From assembly GCA_001414485.1 (NCBI GenBank), contig LLEY01000154.1:1-64000 (forward strand): 64,000 bases of DNA, read 5' to 3'. Positions 45,528 to 56,804 of this stretch are shown piece by piece. A model generated the notes under the pieces. That model was not told the DNA's origin and made no database searches. It was given only the letters and a program-made list of their open reading frames with translations. Made by a program: the position numbers and the translations under genes. Origin of the DNA: Calycina herbarum. Taxonomy: Eukaryota > Ascomycota > Leotiomycetes > Helotiales > Pezizellaceae. Positions within the stretch are counted from its first letter, which is position 1. The number at the start of each line of letters is the position of its first letter.

Positions 45528-45748
45528 GAAAATATGGGTGGTTTTGCAGGGCAGAATTTGAGTGGTGCGCTTGGTGTGAGAAAGTGGTTAGGCAGAAATT
45601 CAAAGGGTTCTCGGTGTAAAATAGACCTTCATCCGCTAGCTACAACATCTTTTAGGCAGGATGGCGCTAGCGGTGGGTCTTGTAATTACGTGCCCGCCTA
45701 GCTTGCTTGAAGTTTGTTTACACAATCTTCTTTTCAACGAGTGTCAGC

Positions 45749-47426
45749 ATGGCGACAACCAACAACATGGAACCGTCTTTGGAATCCTTGCCCGACGAAA
45801 TTATATTGGTCATCGCTGAATGTATCGTTGCCGATTTACGCTTTCCTCAACGCTATGACTACCTAGAGAAACAGAAACCAGTTCTTCCTATTCTCCGCAA
45901 GCTTGCTCGATGTTGCCGGCGATTCAACGACATAATCCGACCAGTTCTTTATAGGCAGGTCCTTGTCGAGAGCGAATACCGTGACCGGGTCGTCAATCTC
46001 AAAAAACTCTTATGTTTAGTATTGCGATTCCCGACTCGTGCCTTGTACATCCGTCGCCTGGCTGCGAGTGTTCCCCTCACAAATGACCCCATCTCCGTGT
46101 CTGCTATCTCTCGAAAAGATTGGAATCGTATTAAAATTGCGGTCAAGGATGCTGCTACGTGTCCAGAAGATGCTCTAGGGTGGTATCAATCCATCGAGAA
46201 AGGACAATGCGATGCCTTACTAGCCCTACTTCTGTCCCGACTATCGAATCTCGAGGAGTTCGATCTTAACAATTAGCATGATCATGATTCTGTAAAAGAG
46301 TATGGCGATGACGAGAATAACGAGGATGAAGTTCCCGACGGTTCAAAGGAGGGAAATGTTGAGGAAGAAAAGACGGGTGTTATTGGCTCGGCAGATTACT
46401 GGCAAGGGCAACTGTTCTCCAAGATAATTTTGAAACAACTCCTTCACTCTAAGCACTTCTTAGACTTCGCAAAGTTTCTATTGCTGGACAAGTTTCTCTG
46501 TCGCAGATCACACTACTTCTTTGAATCAAGTCTGTTCACACATTTGAAGTGAATGCGTTCACATCAAACACGGAAGATTCGGCAAACGGACCAGTTCATT
46601 TCACGGCATCCAAGATGGTGTTGGGCGGGCAATCGATTCCTCTTGTTGACAACTTCCTGCGCCTATTTCCCGCGCTCAAATATCTACAGCTTGGCAACGA
46701 GATAACCCAAAATAGGGATCCTACCAAAGTATTGAAAGCCCTCTCATGTCTTCACCCCACCCTTGAAACATTGGTTTTCTCCAATCTCTCTGGGCTGCTG
46801 TATGACTACTCGCAGCCCTTCATCATTCGTTCGCTCACTGGATTCCATAAATTGAGAAAGCTCACAGTCAACGCTCGCTCGCTTATTGGCACCGAAAGAA
46901 TACCTCAAAAATCCTGGAACTACCTGAGTAAACTTCCTCGATCCATCGAATCGCTCAAGCTGGAAGATATAAGTGAATGGGATTCACATATTTTGGATGG
47001 CATCACAACACTGTTGAAGAATAAGGAGGTCCATACGCCATCTCTCAAGTTCCTTGACATCGGCTGGGAGAGGACAAAATTTCCCGATAAGCCGATAAGC
47101 CGATAAGCCGATAAGCCGATAAGCCTAGTCCGGAGGAACCTATTGTCCCTAAGAGGTTAGCGAAGGGGTTATCTACGGAGAAGATACAAGCTTTATAGAA
47201 TGAGTGTAAGCTAGCGGGCGTTAAGATGGTGTTGAAGGATATACCCCCGGGTAGGAAATATGTTTCTTAGCCTGCACCAAAACCTCCTGAGCCGATAGAG
47301 TGGCCTGTGTATTGTGCGGACAGTTCTAGAATTGTAGTATGTTTTTGGTATCCTTGGACAGGCTATGAACAATGTTGCAGAGAACATCGCTACGACCCAG
47401 AAATCTATAAGTGTAAGGACAGATAG
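45749..47426 (+). pseudogene. F-box-like/LRR protein, copy 2, multiply disrupted
   Basis: Begins MATTNNMEPSLESLPDEIILVIAECIV, with the F-box-like PDEIILVIAEC...RCCRRFNDIIRPVLYRQV block and ALLALLLSRLSNLEEFDL. A stop at 46274-46276 is followed by an acidic stretch in the same frame. Homology resumes in another frame at about 46549 (HPTLETLVFSNLSG, EVHTPSLKFLDIGWERTKFPDKP). At 47089-47126 five tandem copies of GATAAGCC have shifted the frame just where the relatives read PDKPTPEE. Two further in-frame stops follow in the tail (KPPEPIEWPVY, YPWTGYEQCCREH). Confidence 0.75.
47089..47126 (+). repeat. Tandem repeat (GATAAGCC)n
   Basis: About five units of an 8-bp repeat inside the copy 2 pseudogene. 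The length is not a multiple of three, so expansion itself breaks the frame. Confidence 0.85.
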
Positions 47427-47868
47427 TCGGTATTACTAGTTAGCCTTGTTATAGGGAGCTGGATACTAAGTGCGGGAGAAAAGCACAGCTTGCATTTCTA
47501 TGTTCACTCAAAGGGGTTTACATTTGGCACTTCTACAAGTCTGCGTTTTCCTTCACTTCAATCTAGATATAATTAGCAAATCTGACTCTATTCCCTGATC
47601 TTCTCTCCCGAATTTCTCCCTTAGTAACCAAACACAGGAGAAGAACCCAATCCGGGAAGAATAGTCTCTACCTCGGAATACTGTTTTCTGCCAAATAACG
47701 GTAAGTATCTCTTGGTCCTGCCTACGGCCAATCACCGGTTGTTCTCTCCTTAAACCCACTTGCCAAGAAGAGTTTAGGCGGCACCCATCATGACCAGCAT
47801 CATTTGAGAAATTCATAAACTCGTACTTTTCCTCTTTTCCTCTTTTTATTTCTTCTAATAATCTTCCA
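47427..47868. other. Spacer and promoter of F-box-like copy 3
   Basis: No other gene is supported. T/C-rich leader just before the ATG at 47869. Confidence 0.35.
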
Positions 47869-49614
47869 ATGGATTTCTCTAATCTTCCTACGACACAGGA
47901 AGCTGCGAATGATGCACTAGCGCAGTATACGAAATTGTATCACCAAGCTTTCCCTGCAGGAATTCCAACCCAGAAGCCCAACCTCACGCCATGGGTTACA
48001 GAAACAATGTTGAAAGGTTCACTTACAAATTTATCAAACGAGTTGATTTTAGAGATCGTCAAACACTTGTCTTCGCGAGACCTACGACTTGTTTCTCAAA
48101 ATAATTATCCAGCAAGAAACGTTCTTAACCTTGGTCGGTGTTCTCGTCGACTATACGACCTTGTCCTACCCACCGTATATTCTTCTTTTCACGAGGATCA
48201 TAACCCCTCTACCACTCGCAACGTTGCAAAATTTTTATGCAGAACACTGGAGGCTCCCGTTGGTGGCTATCTCAAACACCTTGCTATAATTGCGTCGGAA
48301 CTTGACGATGGCATCTTTCAATTCCCGTTTTCTGACGTTGTCTCATGGAATACGGAGAATCCTTCACGGCTGAAGGCTGCGGTAGACGATGCTGCCCAAT
48401 CTTCACAAGATGCCTTAGATTGGTACCGCGCTATCGAGGAAAGGAAATGGGACGCCTGGGTTGCACTTCTATTGTCGAGGCTTCCAAATCTTGAGGTGTT
48501 GGAGGCTACTCTGGAGGGGGGTTACATATTGGATCGGGAGGAGCAACCATCGCTGTGGAAGTTTATAGATAACGCTGTTGCGTTACAAGACCAATCTTCA
48601 ACCTCGCCACTCGCACTCCCCAAGCTAAGGGAGGTCTCACTTGGACAACTGATGGAATCGTACTCAGTGTGTTTCTCGGATGTTATAGGCTTTTGTCGTT
48701 TGAGATCAGTCGAAACTTTACGAGCCTCGGATATACTTGTACAAGATCAAGATCTTATCGATTTAGAACAAAAAAAGCTCTCTACCACAGACTTGTCTTT
48801 TGACTTCAGTAGAGAGGGAGAACAGCTTTTTCGTCAATTTCTTAAACCATTTTCCTCACTTGAGCGTCTTCGCTACAAAGGGCCGCCATCAGACATTTCC
48901 CAAGCCAAATTTGACGAATTCATGCAAGCCATTGCTCCACTCAAATCCAACCTCTTAGAACTCGATTTCGCTACCGATAAACATTACTCGCCTAACGAAG
49001 GTATCGGAAAATTCTCACTCGGCTCTCTTACGGAATTTGTGAAATTGAGAAGTGTTAGTGTGATGGCGTGGACACTTACTGGTATTGCTCTGGATCCTAC
49101 TACACTCCTTCCTTTCACCAACGTCATGATGCGCTCACTTCCTCATTCCCTCGAATACCTCAATCTGTACGGCGTCACTGCCGAGGAAGGACCCTCCATA
49201 ATGACGCTCATTCGGAGCAAAAATATCCATACGCCATCTCTCAAAGAGCTCAACCTACACTGGGTCATAATCAAATTTCCAGACGACAAGCCCCACCCTC
49301 TTCCGGATATACTATCCCGTTACCCGGGTTTTACTAAAGAAGAAGCATGTGAATTATGGGATGATTGCAAAGCTAAAGGTGTGAGGATGGTTACTACAGA
49401 CCGATCTCCACCGAGGAAATTTGTTAATTGGAGGAGGAACGTTCCTAAGGTACTTCCGAATGGGACGCATCTGGGAGGGTGTGGGAAGTCATCGAGCATT
49501 GCGAAGACTTTTGAGTATCCATATGACGGGTATGAGGCTTTTGTTAGGGAACAGACCGGGGGTTTTGATCCGGATGTGGAGTCTGAGAATAAGGAGTATG
49601 GGACTTGGAATTAG
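47869..49614 (+). CDS. F-box-like/LRR protein, intact copy 3
   Basis: A single 581-aa exon. Residues about 50-105 form an F-box-like domain (LTNLSNELILEIVKHLSSRDL ... NVLNLGRCSRRLYDLVLPTVYSSF). The rest is a series of irregular leucine-rich segments (LSRLPNLEVLEA, LRSVETLRAS, FSSLERLRYKG, HSLEYLNLYGVTA, SLKELNLHW). The C-terminal module has WRRNVPKVLPNG and FEYPYDGYEAFVREQTGG. Members of such families are likely substrate receptors of SCF ubiquitin ligases, but no target is known. It is the only unbroken member of the three-gene tandem array that begins at 43918. No intron, TM or signal peptide. Confidence 0.8.
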   Translation: MDFSNLPTTQEAANDALAQYTKLYHQAFPAGIPTQKPNLTPWVTETMLKGSLTNLSNELILEIVKHLSSRDLRLVSQNNYPARNVLNLGRCSRRLYDLVLPTVYSSFHEDHNPSTTRNVAKFLCRTLEAPVGGYLKHLAIIASELDDGIFQFPFSDVVSWNTENPSRLKAAVDDAAQSSQDALDWYRAIEERKWDAWVALLLSRLPNLEVLEATLEGGYILDREEQPSLWKFIDNAVALQDQSSTSPLALPKLREVSLGQLMESYSVCFSDVIGFCRLRSVETLRASDILVQDQDLIDLEQKKLSTTDLSFDFSREGEQLFRQFLKPFSSLERLRYKGPPSDISQAKFDEFMQAIAPLKSNLLELDFATDKHYSPNEGIGKFSLGSLTEFVKLRSVSVMAWTLTGIALDPTTLLPFTNVMMRSLPHSLEYLNLYGVTAEEGPSIMTLIRSKNIHTPSLKELNLHWVIIKFPDDKPHPLPDILSRYPGFTKEEACELWDDCKAKGVRMVTTDRSPPRKFVNWRRNVPKVLPNGTHLGGCGKSSSIAKTFEYPYDGYEAFVREQTGGFDPDVESENKEYGTWN

Positions 49615-50879
49615 AGCTGGCTGAGGTTAGATGTGTGATGAGAGACTTTAGCCTAAGCCCATCATGTACCTCATGAGAATTCTGTAGGAACCTGTTGTCC
49701 CTCTCTGTAGGCACTTTTTCACTTTGCGCACAATCCCCCCCCCCCCAAATTGCTTCAGGTATTCTAGAACAATAAAATTTATTCTCTGAGAACTTGTAGC
49801 AAAATCCAGAAATCTTTTCCAGCAAAGTTTTTGAAGCACTTGACGTGAATAGTTCTTATGCTAGGAACGATTAGAGAAACTAAACTACTGTTAGCGGAAA
49901 CCTTGAACCAGAGGGATAAAAGGTCTTACCTTTCTAACATGGTTTTTGTAGAACAAGCTTTCCCAAATTCATTGTTCATTCTATACTTGGAAGTGGGCAA
50001 TCAGAATCGTCATAAAAGTTAGTTTTGAGCACCGAGAAGACGCATCGAGATGAAGACTCACCCCACATCAACTAAAGCTTTTATCGTCCTTTTCTCCCTT
50101 TACCTCGGTCCTGACCATCAAACTTCTAGCTATCGCAACTTTCGCGCAAGCCTCACACACCGTCATGGCATATGTCGTCTTCGTCTTCCCCGAATCTGCT
50201 TCCGCGCATACCCCAGCAGTCCAGTTATAAAACTTGCATTTCTGCAGCCATGGAATATCTGCGTGTCCCTAGAAGATGCGAGAGTTAGTAATCGCCTATC
50301 AAGGAATGTCGCAAGATTCTACACAGGATAATTTTAGGGTTCGGAAAGGATTCAAGGATGGTTCACGAGAAATGGGCAAGTGGAAGAACAGTGTCCTCGT
50401 CACCTACGCAAATTGAGATTGTGTGTATTTCGATGCACATTTTAGAACCGTGGTGCAAAAGTTTGACGTTTCTGGAAGTGGGTTGAGAGTTGAAGTAGCA
50501 GGGAGGGTTCTGTTAATTTGGGGTGCCGAGTTGATCAGGTGAATGTGAATGGGTTACACATTTCTCGTGTATCACTAATAAGTTTCAGTGACCGAATAAC
50601 TATATTTGACTGATTTACTGAACCATAAGTGAATGTTCGATGATTGATTTTGATGGAAAAGACAGTAGAGCCCGTATTTAATTACATAGCATTAATGAGT
50701 TTCACGCGTAAATGCCAGCCGAGACATAGCAAGAACAGCTTTGGTTGAGCAAGAAGACAAACATAAGCAACGAGTGAGTGTATTGTTACTTGGTCATATG
50801 TAGCAAATGTGAAACATTGCCATTGAAATACCTTTATATTCTACGTTATATGCTGTGCAGTGATCAAGTAGCATGAACT
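49615..50879. other. Intergenic region
   Basis: About 1.3 kb. A 93-codon frame at 50050-50331 has no recognisable feature. A run of 11 C lies at about 49736-49746. Confidence 0.4.
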
Positions 50880-52493
50880 TTACAACCGCTCGTCTTTCAC
50901 GAATTCAACGTTGAGCTTTCTTTCCGGACAAACTTCTTCCCACAGATCTAACAGCACAGTCTCCGGCCTCCAATCACCCGTGGTCCAAGTCAGATTATGT
51001 TGTGTGCCATCACATTGAGTCACAGAATACTCCACCCCAGACGAAAGATAAGGGTCCCATAACGAATAATCGGGACCATCGGGGGTATCATGAGTACTCC
51101 AAGAATGCAGTTTGAACGATCGCAAGCTGGGCATCTGAGCAGCTGATCTTGCCATCGACTCAAATAAGGGTGTTAACGTCTCTGTATCCGGGTAGAAGCG
51201 ATACTTCCTGTAGGGCATATTTCCAACTGTCCTCGCTTCGCGTACAGGATGGTAATCATCGTAGATGACGCTACTCTCTGATAGATTGGAGTCTGAATCT
51301 GTTTCCGATTCATAGGTGTCAAACTCCAGCTGCGCTTCTTCGTCTTCTTTTGTTATGTCGTCATCTGCAGTAGCGTTGGGGTGTCGTTTAAAGTACCAGT
51401 TGCCATTCGGGGTACACTGAGAGAATCTGATATCCACAGTCTGGAGATTTGGCCAGAAAGGCTTTGGCGATTTTGATGATGGTGGCCAGAAAAGTGATGA
51501 GTCTATAACAATTGGTCCAGCTAAGCCCAAGTGTGTCAAATTATTGAACTGACTGAATTTGTGGAGAGCCGAGCTGAGATGATCAATAGAGGGAGACGGA
51601 CTCTCGACAGCAATGATGGCAAAGTCCTCATTGTTCGGAGATTTGTGAGAATAGTACAACTCGAATCTTCGAAGCAGAGGTTGGCAGGTCATGGAAGCAA
51701 GAGCTTGAGAAAATTCTATCACATTTTTGTCAGTTATTGTATTACGGCGGGCTTTCAGGAATTATTTATGCTTACCACGACGCCTTTTCTGTCGAGCTTG
51801 AGGAAACTTCTTTTCGTCATCACACAATTCCCAGCGGATTTCCTCCAAATTCGAGAGTTTGGAAGCAAGTATGGCTATATGACCAGCACAAACTTTCCGA
51901 GGGTCATTTACATCAGCCACAAAATCGTTGATTCTGGAAACAGACGGTAGTGCCTCGACGTTGAAAATCCGAAGGCTAGAATGGGTATATCGCTCGTCGT
52001 GAAGATTGCGGGGTCCCATCAGTTCATAAGAGCCTAATGGTATATCTCTAATTCGGGTCTTACCATCAGTTGGAGAAGCAGGCGGTAGTAACTCTAAAGC
52101 GATAGGACGAGGTCGACTCGCGGAACTTTGGTTTGATTCTGTTTCCCATGAAGCTAGAAGTCGAAACAACCCATGGATTGCATCAGAGAAGATCTTATCA
52201 TTCGCTTTTTGTTGTTTTAAAGTCTCGAATTTCGCGCTTGCATTGCTACTGTAGATGGGAAGCACAACTTCATATCCCAGAGAGCATATTGCTCTCCTTC
52301 TGGCACCGGTAGCAATCTGAGAGAAATATTCAAGATTAGAGCTCTTGAGACGAATATTTCGGAATGTCCGCTGCTCGAAGTGGGCACGCCAACGTTGCGA
52401 GACGGTGGCGTAGAGAGGAAGTGAGTCGTGCGCGGCAAGGCACGAGAAGATATTATCGAGGACTTCTGTTGAGAGACTATTGATTGAAGCCAT
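50880..52493 (-). CDS. F-box protein
   Basis: Two exons, 51776-52493 and 50880-51715, give 517 aa. The 60-bp intron (51716-51775) has donor GTAAGC, branch ATAACTGAC and acceptor GATAG. A well-kept N-terminal F-box (MASINSLSTEVLDNIFSCLAAHDSLPLYATVSQRWRAHFEQRTFRNIRL, about residues 1-50) is followed by LRR-like segments (ILASKLSNLEEIRWEL, FNNLTHLGLAGPIV, FWPNLQTVDIRFS, MPSLRSFKLHSWS). An acidic low-complexity loop lies around 320-345 (KEDEEAQLEFDTYESETDSD). It is probably an SCF ubiquitin-ligase adaptor. It differs from the tandem copies upstream in sequence and has an intron, so it is a separate family, transcribed towards them. Confidence 0.82.
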
Positions 52494-53281
52494 TACAAGT
52501 GAACGATCTGTTGTAGATTTATAATGCCGTTCTGTTGCCTACGAGGTTAGAGGAGCATAAACTGCCTTGGCGTTGACAGGGGGCGGGAGGAAGTCAACAA
52601 GAAAATAGGAGATATCACGTGTAGGAATGGAACACCATCTTCCAGGCTGCCATATAGTATTTGGGCTAAGTAGTAATACCCTAAGACGCTTTCAAATAAT
52701 TTAAGGATGGAAATTTGTCGACTAATATTTGAGTAGCGCGATCATTTATCAATTAGTCCATATAGGGCCGGTCACGTGATAGTCAATAAATTCTCATAAA
52801 ATTATTTTAGAAAGAAATATTGGTAGTACAACTGTAAGAATGAAGATGGAATCCAATTGAGTCTTCTTGTAAGTCTTATGTTTCATTTCTTTTACGCTAA
52901 CCTCCTCGTATAATTTAATTGGGTCCTCAAATATACGACGAACGATATCTAACGCTCGTGACTTTATCAGAGGGAAGCAAAACCCTGTCTACCAATTGTC
53001 CAAGTATGACTGATACTAAACAATTAGAATAATTGGCTCTGAATTACGATACTACAAGACCTTGAATGACACTTAATATTTAGTTGGAACAAAGCAGCCA
53101 ATAACCCAAACAAAAACCAAGCAAATTGCCCATGTACAGACAGAGGAGCACTTTCATATCATCCGATCAAGTAAATCTTGAATTAAAAGGTAACTAATAA
53201 TCAAACAATCCCATCATTAACGAAACCCAGTGCTCGTAACATAATCATAATACATCAATGCCAACCCACCCGAAGGATTAT
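52494..53281. other. Intergenic region
   Basis: No gene is supported; AT-rich spacer. Confidence 0.4.
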
Positions 53282-54232
53282 CTAATAGTTGTTGTTGTTT
53301 CCCGAGCTGGAATACTCATCACTCCCAGCATTAGCTCTCTTCTGTTGTCCCTTCTCCTGAAGGTTCTCGTTCTTCAAAAGGCCTCCGGCCTTCTCGAAGA
53401 TCTTGCCCATGGTGCTGTCATTCTTTCCACTGCTCTCGTGGGAAGAGGTTTTGTTTCCGTACCCAGTACCTGCAGTGGTTGATGTTCCGTATGTGTCTGA
53501 AGAATCGTTGTTGTTGCGGCCTAAGGAACCATAGGAATCAGACCCGGTGTTGGTGTTTGAGGAATCATTTCCATATCCAGATGATGTCTTGTTGTCATTG
53601 CCGAGTCCTAAGCCGCCAGTACGGCCAGATGATTCATAAGAATCACTTCCAGTGTTGGTGTTTGAGGAATCATTTCCATATCCAGATGATGTCTTGTTGT
53701 CATTGCCGAGTCCTAAGCCGCCAGTACGGCCAGATGATTCATAAGAATCACTTCCAGTGTTGGTGTTTGAAGAATCATTTCCATATCCAGATGATGTCTT
53801 GTTGTCATTGCCGAGTCCTAAGCCGCCAGTACGGCCAGATGATTCATAAGAATCACTTCCAGTGTTTCCGGAAGACTAAAATATGTGTGAGTTTCAAAAC
53901 TTGATTGTGTTGAGATGCAAGAATGATCCAATGAAGAAACTTCTACAGACAGCAGTAGCTGCCCATGGAAAACTATAAAAGAAGGGAATTCTTACACCAT
54001 AGTTGTTACTCCCACCGGTGCGACCAGATGACTAAAAGGAAGGAAGGTTAGTAGTGAAGGAGGTATTTCTAGAACAGCAATGGCTGAACTTCGAGGAAGT
54101 GAGTGCTTACGCCATAGCTATCGTTGTCGCCATAAGAGCTCTAGGAAAGGGAGTTTGTCAGAACCAAGAACCATTGAATTGGCTTTGATAGGTTAGGTAA
54201 CTTACAGTGTTGTTATCGTTGTAGTTGGACAT
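53282..54232 (-). CDS. Ser/Asn/Gly repeat protein with CsbD-like C-terminus
   Basis: Four exons (54206-54232, 54111-54140, 53996-54031, 53282-53875) give 228 aa. The first three are tiny, 27, 30 and 36 bp, all phase 0, encoding MSNYNDNNT, SSYGDNDSYG and SSGRTGGSNNYG. The last exon carries about three units of a 35-residue repeat that begins GSDSYESSGRTGGLGLGNDN. It then ends with KIFEKAGGLLKNENLQEKGQQKR followed by a Ser/Asn tail. That last block resembles the CsbD-like stress-protein motif (EKxGGLLxNExLQEKG). The plus strand has an open frame across the repeats, but only the minus strand has the splice sites and known motif. Hydrophilic and probably disordered; a stress-related role is inference from the CsbD-like end. 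Confidence 0.75.
53533..53870 (-). repeat. Tandem 105-bp coding repeat, about three units
   Basis: Units begin at about 53631, 53736 and 53841 (plus-strand GATTCATAAGAATCACTTCC). The period is exactly 105 bp, or 35 codons, so frame is kept. Units are nearly identical in DNA, which points to recent expansion or gene conversion. Confidence 0.85.
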
Positions 54233-55679
54233 GATGAAGGTTGATGATTTCGAACGTGAAAGTTGATTTGATGAGGAAGTATTAAAGATTGAGATTGGGG
54301 TGAAGAATGTGTGTGAGTTGAGTTGTTGGTGGGGGATACCCTGAGACGGGAAGGGAGATATCTTATACGTAAAGCGGGAGAGTAAGGTAGAAGCTCGAGC
54401 ACATAGAAGCACGAACCCCAAAGAAGAAACTTGAAATTGTCCCTTTCAATTAGTCCTTGATTGGTGACGATGGTGGCAGGGTTGAGTGGTATGTGAACCC
54501 AGATCATGCATCTTCCAGCTCGCAACGCGTCTACTTGTAAACTGCAACAAGGGGAGGTGGATTCCGGTAAAAAGAAATGTTGCGTCATCCCCATTTTTCT
54601 GTGCCCCTCCAACCCCTCTTCGATCCCAAGAAGCGTCATTTTGACAAGGAGTGAGATATATTGGTGGTACAAGGATAGAATGTCCATATCACCTCGATCG
54701 GTGCTTGCCTTGGTTCACGCCATACTACTTGACCCTGAACCAACACGTTGAAGTTGAAATCAAGGTACAGGTACCTACCCCGAAACCTTGAGCGGGGTAA
54801 CAATATTATGCGGGTTGGATATGAACGCCAACCAGTTTATTTTCGGGAAGTCAAAGACAAGATTCAGCTTGTTTTGATCCCCATGGGTTCAGCAAACGAC
54901 TAGCTTGCATGCTCCAGCCTCCTCATTCGGACGAGAAAGCCACAGAAACTACACTGCATCTGTTAAATGCCTCACTGAGACGGCTGGTTATCAAAACTGG
55001 AGAGCTAATATTAAAATAGCTTCAGGAACAAGGAAAAGATGGTACAAGGAAAAGATGGTACCACTTGAGTGAGTTACCGATCTAACATAAATATCAAGAT
55101 GGGATATTGAAGTCGCCATCTCTTCCGCAGAATCGCCATCAATGAAACAACCCCACAGAATAACTTGAAATGAGGGGTGGTCTGATACGAAAGATAAAAA
55201 AAGAAAACATCATTTGCGTGGTGAGATCTGGTAACGCAGAGCTGAGGTGGGGTAGCTCGAATTGAAACCAAGAATCCCACCACGCTGTGCAGGGGTGCGT
55301 CATGATCGGCAGTCCCGGTTCATCGCCCACTCGACACTAACATCAGATCCTTGAAAGACTGGAAATCTTGGCAGAGGTTGATAAGTATCAAATTCCATTA
55401 TTGGACGGAGTTATATGCAACCCCACAATTAATAGCTTGTTTGGGTTCTTCACTCACCTGAGATATACATAAAAAGAAAAGAAGATTTGTGGGTCCATGT
55501 TCCATTCTATTCCTCGCCCAGATAGCCAAGCATGAGGGTATCGCGAACCCCTCTTTGGGGTATGACCATATGAAGGTCTAGGCCTTGTTTCTACCGTATT
55601 CCGATGCGGATATTCTCCCGGGATTCATCCATCTCAACGCCACTAAAAGTACAATCGTACAGAGCTCGCAATTGATCCA
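54233..55679. other. Intergenic region
   Basis: No supported gene. A 17-base AAGATGGTACAAGGAAAAG-like direct duplication lies at about 55032-55062. Confidence 0.4.
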
Positions 55680-56558
55680 TCATCTCACGTATTTACTGTA
55701 ACACACGTTAGTCCCATCTTCAATGATTCTTCACCACCACCAATCTGTCCGGGGAGATCATTTGACCAACCTCATGAATCTCTTGTGAAAGTCCGATCGA
55801 AGCAGATCATTGACGAATTCCTTCTTCTTGCCCTTATCTTCCGTCCCACGAGCTTGGTTCTTGAAAATAACATCGTCATCCCATCTCCGCTTAACATTGA
55901 AATCGGATTTGGGGTTCAGGAGAGGATTGCCGAGAGCGATATCATGCTCCCGTTCAGCCTCTTCCGCAGCAGCTTTTTCTCGTTCCTGGTTCCTGTTAGC
56001 TCTTGCAAAAGCAATAATGGGTGATGTGTAATCTAACCTCTTGTTCTCTCTTCTCTGCCCTTTCGCGTTTGATTTTCTCCAATTCTCGTTGCAGCTCGGC
56101 GGTTTCGTCTTCGTCGTTGTCGCTATCATCACTGCTATCCTCTTCATCTTCCTCACTATCCGCATCAATATCCCTCGTCTCCTCCAAAACCCTTCTCCTC
56201 TTAGCATCAATATCCTCTGCATCCCCATCCTCAAGCTGCCTCTTCGTGCCACCCATCACTGCATCCTCTCCATCGGTTTCAGGCAGAGCTGGGACTGGTC
56301 CCCCTTTAACTTTCGCGAAATGCGCTGCCTCGGCCTGCAATAACTCGGCTCTCAAATCGCGAACTTGATTATCGGCATCTCCTCCTTGTCCTGGCTTACG
56401 GACTTTGAGTTGTGTGTGTGCAGGTAAGAGACGTTGGTGATACGCTGGGCCGCGCTGGGCTTCTTTTCCGCGTGCTGGGTCGAAGGTTGGTCTATGGGCT
56501 ATACATTCATTAGTATCGTTACAAAATAAGAATCTTCGAGGTGCATACCGGTTGTCAT
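55680..56558 (-). CDS. CWC15: Pre-mRNA splicing factor Cwc15
   Basis: Four exons (56549-56558, 56038-56498, 55771-55985, 55680-55695) give 233 aa, with introns 56499-56548, 55986-56037 and 55696-55770. The first exon is 10 bp and the last 16 bp. The protein starts MTTAHRPTFDPARGKEAQRG, the invariant Cwc15 N-terminus, has an acidic coiled-coil middle (DADSEEDEEDSSDDSDNDEDE then ELEKIKRERAEKREQE), and ends LGNPLLN ... KRRWDDDVIFKNQARG ... DFHKRFMSKYVR, the invariant C-terminus. It is a component of the Prp19-associated complex in the spliceosome. The acceptor for exon 3 is the ACCAG after RANRN, because only that choice restores frame. It is divergent to Rrp45 with 246 bp between starts. Confidence 0.95.
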
Positions 56559-56804
56559 GTTGGCGGTTGTAAATATAAGTGTAAATCGTAATGCTGTTAC
56601 TGTCTCGAGCTTGTGTTGTCAATTCAATCATGAACGCTGCAGAAATCGCGAAATCGAGGATCTACAAAACCACGCCAAACCCAAATAGTAAGCTTTCATT
56701 CACCGCCCAGATATTCTGCCACAAACCCTTCCTCCAAAAATCGATATCCCACCTCAATTCAAACAACCCATGTCAACAATCACCAATTCACACCCCAAAC
56801 CACC
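56559..56804. promoter_or_regulatory. Shared divergent promoter region of CWC15 and RRP45
   Basis: A 246-bp spacer between two divergent start codons. No specific site is asserted. Confidence 0.5.

Noticed and set aside
50050..50331. 93-codon plus-strand frame
   Set aside because: No domain or composition typical of genes here; overlaps an otherwise featureless spacer.
53479..53904. Open plus-strand frame with His/Met/Cys repeats
   Set aside because: It is the antisense of the spliced minus-strand repeat gene, which has proper splice sites and a known C-terminal motif.
56021..56368. Ser-rich plus-strand frame
   Set aside because: Antisense of the acidic stretch of Cwc15.
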